NCBI GenBank assembly: GCA_020201485.1
Contig: JAIVGT010000021.1
Coordinates: 1 to 9,312 of the forward strand
Source of the DNA: Halobacteriales archaeon
GTDB taxonomy: Archaea > Thermoplasmatota > SW-10-69-26 > JACQPN01 > JAIVGT01
Direction: 5' to 3'
DNA length: 9,312 nt
Positions 7,301 through 9,312 of this stretch are shown here, piece by piece. Both the position numbers and the translations under genes were made by a program. Positions within the stretch are counted from its first letter, which is position 1. Each line of letters starts with the position of its first letter. The notes beneath the pieces were generated by a model, which was given only the letters and a program-made list of their open reading frames with translations, was not told the DNA's origin and did no database searches.

Positions 7301-7778
7301 CCACGACACGACCGACATCAGCGACGGGCCCGTCCAGAGCTCGTACAAGACGCTGGGCACGATGATGGAGAAGATGGAGGGCCAACTCCGGCTCGCGGAG
7401 CGCATCCGGGCGGTGGACGCGCAGGACGTGGCGACGCGCGTCATCGAGAGCCACTTCCTTCGCGACCTGCAAGGCAATCTGAAGAAGTTCAGCAAGCAGA
7501 AGGTGCGCTGCGTGAAGTGCAACGCGAAGTACCGGCGCATGCCGCTGCGCGGGGGCTGCCTGCGCAAGGACCGGAGCGGCGCGTACTGCCCGGGCAAGAT
7601 CACGATGACCGTCGCGCCGAAGAGCGTGACGAAGTACCTCGAGGTGAGCAAGCAGGTGGCGGAGAAGTACGGCGTGCGGCCGTACACGAAGCAGCGCCTG
7701 GTCCTGCTCGAGGAGCACGTCGCGTCGCTGTTCCAGAGCGACAAGGTCACGAAGTCGAAGCTGAGCGACTTCTTCTGA
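4317..7778 (+). CDS. polC: DNA polymerase D large subunit DP2 (catalytic polymerase)
   Basis: DP2 is the catalytic subunit of archaeal family D DNA polymerase, working with DP1 and PCNA. The product is 1153 residues, normal for an intein-free DP2. Conserved blocks run in order: GPIRAAGGTAQALSVL, LPRIPTNRLRGGA, the RTAGLAS/GTQMK region, and PVHTLFPIGQAGG. A zinc-binding site is at C675, C678, C687 and C690. The catalytic NCDGDED block is at 896-902, with D898 and D900 matching the aspartates shown to be essential in Pyrococcus DP2. A second zinc site uses C1065, C1068, C1081 and C1091. The C-terminus KSKLSDFF resembles a PCNA-interacting (PIP) box with Lys in place of the usual Gln. The TTG start is supported by a strong ribosome binding site. 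Residues 4-26 are very acidic (14 of 23 D/E). No clear terminator follows, and the last 32 bp overlap the convergent gene. Confidence 0.97.
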   Translation: MAKEDLEDFDEDPPEVEEVEAEREFEVQDVALRPEQKGKMSPAFANYLGRLKAQCDAAYEVARKARALGLEPSLEVEVPQAEDLAARVENLLAPTYPSVLGVAPKIRELTLKHGNRELVSLLVAKELARDLTARGEPREVALDVAVRTGLAILTEGVLVAPLEGVIGVLIGKNDDGTDFVGVQFAGPIRAAGGTAQALSVLIADVVRRELGIGKYVATGGEVERLKEEVPAYKQAAHLQYLPTPQEIEKIATGCPVMIDGEGTEDVEISGVRDLPRIPTNRLRGGACLVLAEGLILKAPKVQKHVEKLGIDGWEFLALFLNKKKDGDEKQVSPLEAATAPSSKFLDDLVAGRPVFAGPSRKGGFRLRYGRARTAGLASTAIHPATMVLVEDFLAVGTQMKLERPGKGTVATPCDTIEGPLVLLDNGDLIQLTSAAQAKLTRHRVRRILDLGEILIPFGEFAENNKPLVPSPYVPEWWRLEVAPRLGPAMTEPTTAADAVRLSRAHGIPLHPHFTLFWHDIGVPEVARLSELAELQGRMEGSNLVLPQEAQECLIELGCTHSRRPPGELVLDRPEAFLACLGLEPREGAVARVRPIPADAPDALAAVSSAAGFPVRARSPYRIGARMGRPEKAAERKMSPPVHTLFPIGQAGGLQRQVKDAATKGTLEVEIGLRRCGKCGRKGIDNRCADCGAHTAAVADKPVPQKVELKDVLARAQQRVGMAKLPEQIKGVQGLISKTKTPEPLEKGLLRAKHDITVFKDGTIRYDMTDVPLTHFRPREVHTSVARLKELGYTHDCKGQPLERDEQLLELKVHDIVIPLDGLRYLQKTAAFTDELLEKYYGLPAFYRPNKPEDMVGHLVVGLAPHTSGGVLGRVVGWTKTQAGLAHPYWHAAKRRNCDGDEDCIMLLLDGLLNFSRSYLPQNRGGLMDAPLVLTTRIDPSEIDKEAHNVDVGWTYPLAFYEASQRCAQPKELEKVMDSVGRRLGTEAQYEGLGFTHDTTDISDGPVQSSYKTLGTMMEKMEGQLRLAERIRAVDAQDVATRVIESHFLRDLQGNLKKFSKQKVRCVKCNAKYRRMPLRGGCLRKDRSGAYCPGKITMTVAPKSVTKYLEVSKQVAEKYGVRPYTKQRLVLLEEHVASLFQSDKVTKSKLSDFF

Positions 7779-8331
7779 GCAGGGCCAGGACCGCGAGCGT
7801 CCAGCCTCCGAGCAGCACCGCTTGCAGCATCTCCGGGATGGCCAACCCGTTCCCGGCCTGCTTCGCCGCGCCGCCGAGGGCGACGATGCCGACGAGCGCC
7901 AGCATGCCGATGGCGAGCGAGGTCCAGGCCAGGGCGCGCGCGCCGGTGCGCAGCCAAGCGACGCCGAGGAGCATGAGGGCGAGGGGCGCGAGGCCGAAGA
8001 ACGCGCCGGCGAAGGCGCGATGCACGTCCGCCTCGCGCTCCGTGAACGCGGCCACGCCGAGCAGGCTCAGGTTCGCCAGGGTCATCACGCCACGCCCCGG
8101 CCGCCACGCGCCGCGCAATCCGGCGGCGACGGCGAACCCGCCCGCGGCGGCGATGAGCAGCGACGCGGTGAACAGCGCGTAGGCCGGACCGAGCGCGAGG
8201 TCGCTGAGGTTGTTCCGCTCCCAGCTGAATCCGGGCTGCGCGCCGACCGCGAGCAGCAGGAACCCGAGGGAGAGCGGCACGGCCACCGCTCCGGCGGCGA
8301 GCAACGGCCAGCGTGGCGCAAGGGGTTGCAC
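7747..8331 (-). CDS. DUF998-like integral membrane protein
   Basis: The 194-residue product has about six membrane helices (roughly 9-29, 51-72, 82-98, 106-126, 133-152 and 168-185). It shows features I associate with DUF998 proteins: an early NNLSDLALGP motif after helix 1, a TEREADVHRAFAG segment before helix 4, and IPEML before the last helix. The function of that family is not established. The start is a GTG at 8331, the only standard start after the upstream gene's stop at 8368. No ribosome binding site precedes it, so translation may be coupled to the 86-residue gene in the same frame. The 3' end overlaps polC tail-to-tail by 32 bp, so the C-terminal RRSRSASTS is encoded opposite the DP2 PIP-like tail. 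Family assignment is from motif memory only. Confidence 0.75.
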   Translation of the reverse strand: MQPLAPRWPLLAAGAVAVPLSLGFLLLAVGAQPGFSWERNNLSDLALGPAYALFTASLLIAAAGGFAVAAGLRGAWRPGRGVMTLANLSLLGVAAFTEREADVHRAFAGAFFGLAPLALMLLGVAWLRTGARALAWTSLAIGMLALVGIVALGGAAKQAGNGLAIPEMLQAVLLGGWTLAVLALLRRSRSASTS

Positions 8332-8367
8332 GCCGCGGGGGAGCCGCGGCGGGACGAAAAGGATTCC

Positions 8368-8628
8368 TCAGGCCGAGCGCCGGAAGGCGAGGAAGCCGAC
8401 GCCGACGACGACGAGGGCCGCGACCGCGGCCACGCCCATGGCGATGCCCTGGTTCGGGGCGAGGGTCGTGCTCGATGCCTCGGCATTCGGAGGAGGTCCA
8501 GGCTGCGCGGGCGCGCTGCCGCCGCCGAAGAGCGGCTTGTCGAGGAGGGGCAGCATATAGTCGCTCGCCATCGCCCCCCCGGCGAGGCTGAGCAGCAGCA
8601 GGGATGCGATGGTCAGGCTGACGCGCAT
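8368..8628 (-). CDS. Small secreted, membrane-tethered protein (86 residues)
   Basis: The 86-residue product opens with a signal-peptide-like sequence: Arg2, a hydrophobic core of about 15 residues and a likely cleavage after AMA at about residue 21. A short Gly/Pro/Ser linker (about 35-58) follows, then a second hydrophobic helix (about 61-81) ending in FRRSA. After processing it would be a ~40-residue outside segment held by one C-terminal helix. I do not recognise a family. It lies 65 bp after the M28 peptidase gene and 36 bp before the DUF998-like gene, all on one strand. No ribosome binding site precedes the ATG. A TATA-like element about 26 bases upstream instead suggests a leaderless transcript. 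The frame is real by the ordered signal-linker-helix design, but the role is unknown. Confidence 0.65.
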   Translation of the reverse strand: MRVSLTIASLLLLSLAGGAMASDYMLPLLDKPLFGGGSAPAQPGPPPNAEASSTTLAPNQGIAMGVAAVAALVVVGVGFLAFRRSA

Positions 8629-8643
8629 GGCACGACTCGTGCC
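8629..8643. promoter_or_regulatory. Operator-like palindrome directly upstream of the 86-residue gene
   Basis: GGCACGA and TCGTGCC form a perfect 7+7 inverted repeat with a single central base, ending at the base just before the ATG at 8628. It lies between the TATA-like element at 8649-8660 and the predicted leaderless start site, where a bound dimeric repressor would block RNA polymerase. Its role as an operator is inferred. Confidence 0.4.
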
Positions 8644-8648
8644 TGCGA

Positions 8649-8660
8649 GCGCTTAAGCTT
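8649..8660 (-). promoter_or_regulatory. TATA-like promoter element for the 86-residue gene
   Basis: On the - strand the sequence is AAGCTTAAGCGC, with two further A residues just before it. It is an AT-rich island in GC-rich DNA and contains the 8-bp palindrome GCTTAAGC (8651-8658). Its centre is about 26 bases from the ATG at 8628, the spacing expected when an archaeal transcript starts at the initiation codon itself. Confidence 0.4.
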
Positions 8661-8672
8661 TTGTGCGTGGGC

Positions 8673-8688
8673 CGCTTGGAAACAAGCG
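8673..8688 (-). terminator. Stem-loop just after the M28 peptidase gene
   Basis: CGCTTG and CAAGCG form a perfect 6-bp stem around a four-base loop, 5 bases past the M28 stop. On the transcribed strand the loop and flank are pyrimidine-rich (TTCTCGCTTGTTTCC). It may terminate or protect the M28 mRNA, which would make the 86-residue gene depend on its own promoter. There is no long T-run after it. Confidence 0.3.
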
Positions 8689-8693
8689 AGAAC

Positions 8694-9312
8694 TCAGCGC
8701 TTTCGCAGCAGGGCCAACAGGGCCAGGGCGCCGAGGACCATCGGCACCTGGGCATCGGGGGCCGGCCGCAGGGGCACGCTCGCCGGGCTGATGCTCCCGC
8801 CCACCGGCTCGCTTGCCATGAGCGCCGCGGTCAAGGCGGTCACGCGCGCGCTGCTCTCCAGCCCGGCGAGGAGCTTGTCCTTGCCGCCCGCGCTGTACTC
8901 GAGGACGGGCAGCGTGTCGCCCGCATCGTGATAGGCCGGGTACTCCTCGTCGCTCGGGCCGTGCACGCGCATGCCCGGGATGCCCGCGGCCACGAAGGGC
9001 ACGTGGTCGGTGCGGCCGTGCGTGTCGTCCTCGGCCCACACCCATTGCCGCGGGTAGCCGAGCAGGTCGAAGGTGGCGTGCTCGACGACGGCGCGGAAGT
9101 GGCGGAAGCCGGCGAGCTGCGCGTCGGTGTAGTTCGTCAGGTTGTACTCGCCGTAGCTGCTCTTGTAGCCGAAGGTGTCGATGGGGCTGGTGCGCAGGTG
9201 GAGCACGCTGAACGCGCCCTTGTGGTACGTGGGCCACACGTCCTGCGCCGGCCAGTTCAGGCCGGGCATGTCCAGCCCGGCGGCCATGCGGATGTCGAGC
9301 GCGCCGCGCGGC
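8694..9312 (-). CDS. M28-family zinc metallopeptidase, C-terminal part (5' end outside window)
   Basis: About 205 residues are visible and the frame stays open to the window edge, so the ATG at 9287 is probably internal. The sequence carries the C-terminal signature of M28 aminopeptidases: TDHVPFVAAGIPG, the family's (S/T)DH..F...GIP motif, then YHDAGDT. Numbered from the ATG at 9287, the last zinc ligand would be H120, with D124. The other zinc ligands of the family lie upstream, outside the window. The protein ends with a Pro/Ser-rich spacer and a short hydrophobic stretch (VPMVLGALALLALL) followed by RKR, which looks like a C-terminal cell-surface anchor. A secreted, surface-anchored peptidase is likely. 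The gene precedes the 86-residue and DUF998-like genes on the same strand. Confidence 0.8.
   Translation of the reverse strand, partial: PRGALDIRMAAGLDMPGLNWPAQDVWPTYHKGAFSVLHLRTSPIDTFGYKSSYGEYNLTNYTDAQLAGFRHFRAVVEHATFDLLGYPRQWVWAEDDTHGRTDHVPFVAAGIPGMRVHGPSDEEYPAYHDAGDTLPVLEYSAGGKDKLLAGLESSARVTALTAALMASEPVGGSISPASVPLRPAPDAQVPMVLGALALLALLRKR

Noticed and set aside
2349..7718. A 1789-codon open frame on the - strand opposite polB and polC
   Set aside because: It mirrors the real genes. In GC-rich coding DNA with G/C in third positions, alternative frames rarely hit stops. Its product is His/Arg/Ala/Leu-rich with no domain, while the + strand carries full DP1 and DP2.
4317..7778. A possible intein in DP2, as in some Pyrococcus DP2 genes
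   Set aside because: The product is a normal 1153 residues, the NCDGDED block and flanks are continuous, and no intein splicing motifs interrupt it.
2480..8182. A 1900-codon open frame on the + strand, out of frame with polB and polC
   Set aside because: The product is an Arg/Pro/Ala/Gly-rich low-complexity translation overlapping two certain genes. It is a composition artefact.
8694..8760. A canonical PGF-CTERM archaeosortase signal at the end of the M28 peptidase
   Set aside because: The short helix and terminal basic cluster fit, but the diagnostic PGF triplet is absent, so only a generic C-terminal anchor can be claimed.

Overview
The window is GC-rich (I estimate about 70%) archaeal DNA. 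The evidence for an archaeon is a complete Orc1/Cdc6 initiator gene next to adjacent genes for both subunits of DNA polymerase D (DP1 and DP2), an archaea-only replicase that Crenarchaeota lack. Archaeal-type promoter elements and strong GGAGG ribosome binding sites fit. The lineage is probably Euryarchaeota in the broad sense. A high-GC Thermoplasmatota genome is a plausible guess, but the window does not settle it.

Layout from left to right. (1) Positions 1-786, + strand: the 3' part of a gene for an envelope protein with an outside domain, one membrane helix and a proline-rich cytoplasmic tail. (2) 787-937: a short convergent spacer with a T-rich terminator for the next gene. (3) 938-2179, - strand: orc1/cdc6, starting at a GTG with a strong ribosome binding site. 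(4) 2180-2657: a 478-bp divergent intergenic region, the best candidate for a replication origin. It holds a 12/13 match to the origin recognition box (ORB) core, two weaker partial matches, an AT-rich patch that may also be the orc1 TATA box, and an inverted repeat. (5) 2658-4289 and 4317-7778, + strand: polB (DP1) and polC (DP2), separated by 27 bp and almost certainly one operon. (6) 7747-9312, - strand: a cluster in transcription order of an M28-family metallopeptidase (5' end outside the window), an 86-residue secreted or membrane-tethered small protein, and a six-helix DUF998-like membrane protein. The last overlaps the end of polC tail-to-tail by 32 bp.

How the genes fit together. Orc1/Cdc6 binds ORB sites and opens the origin and recruits the MCM helicase. 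DP2 polymerises DNA and DP1 proofreads. An origin beside cdc6 and the polD genes is the arrangement known from Pyrococcus, so the centre of the window reads as an origin-proximal replication block. The flanking genes are cell-envelope genes with no visible link to replication.

The known parts are conventional. The less familiar parts are the possible ORB overlap with the orc1 promoter, a perfect 7+7 palindrome between a TATA-like element and the start of the 86-residue gene, the shared reading frame of that gene and the DUF998-like gene across a single TGA, and the polC/DUF998 overlap that covers the DP2 PCNA-binding tail. I see no tRNA, rRNA, CRISPR array, insertion sequence, intein or viral gene.
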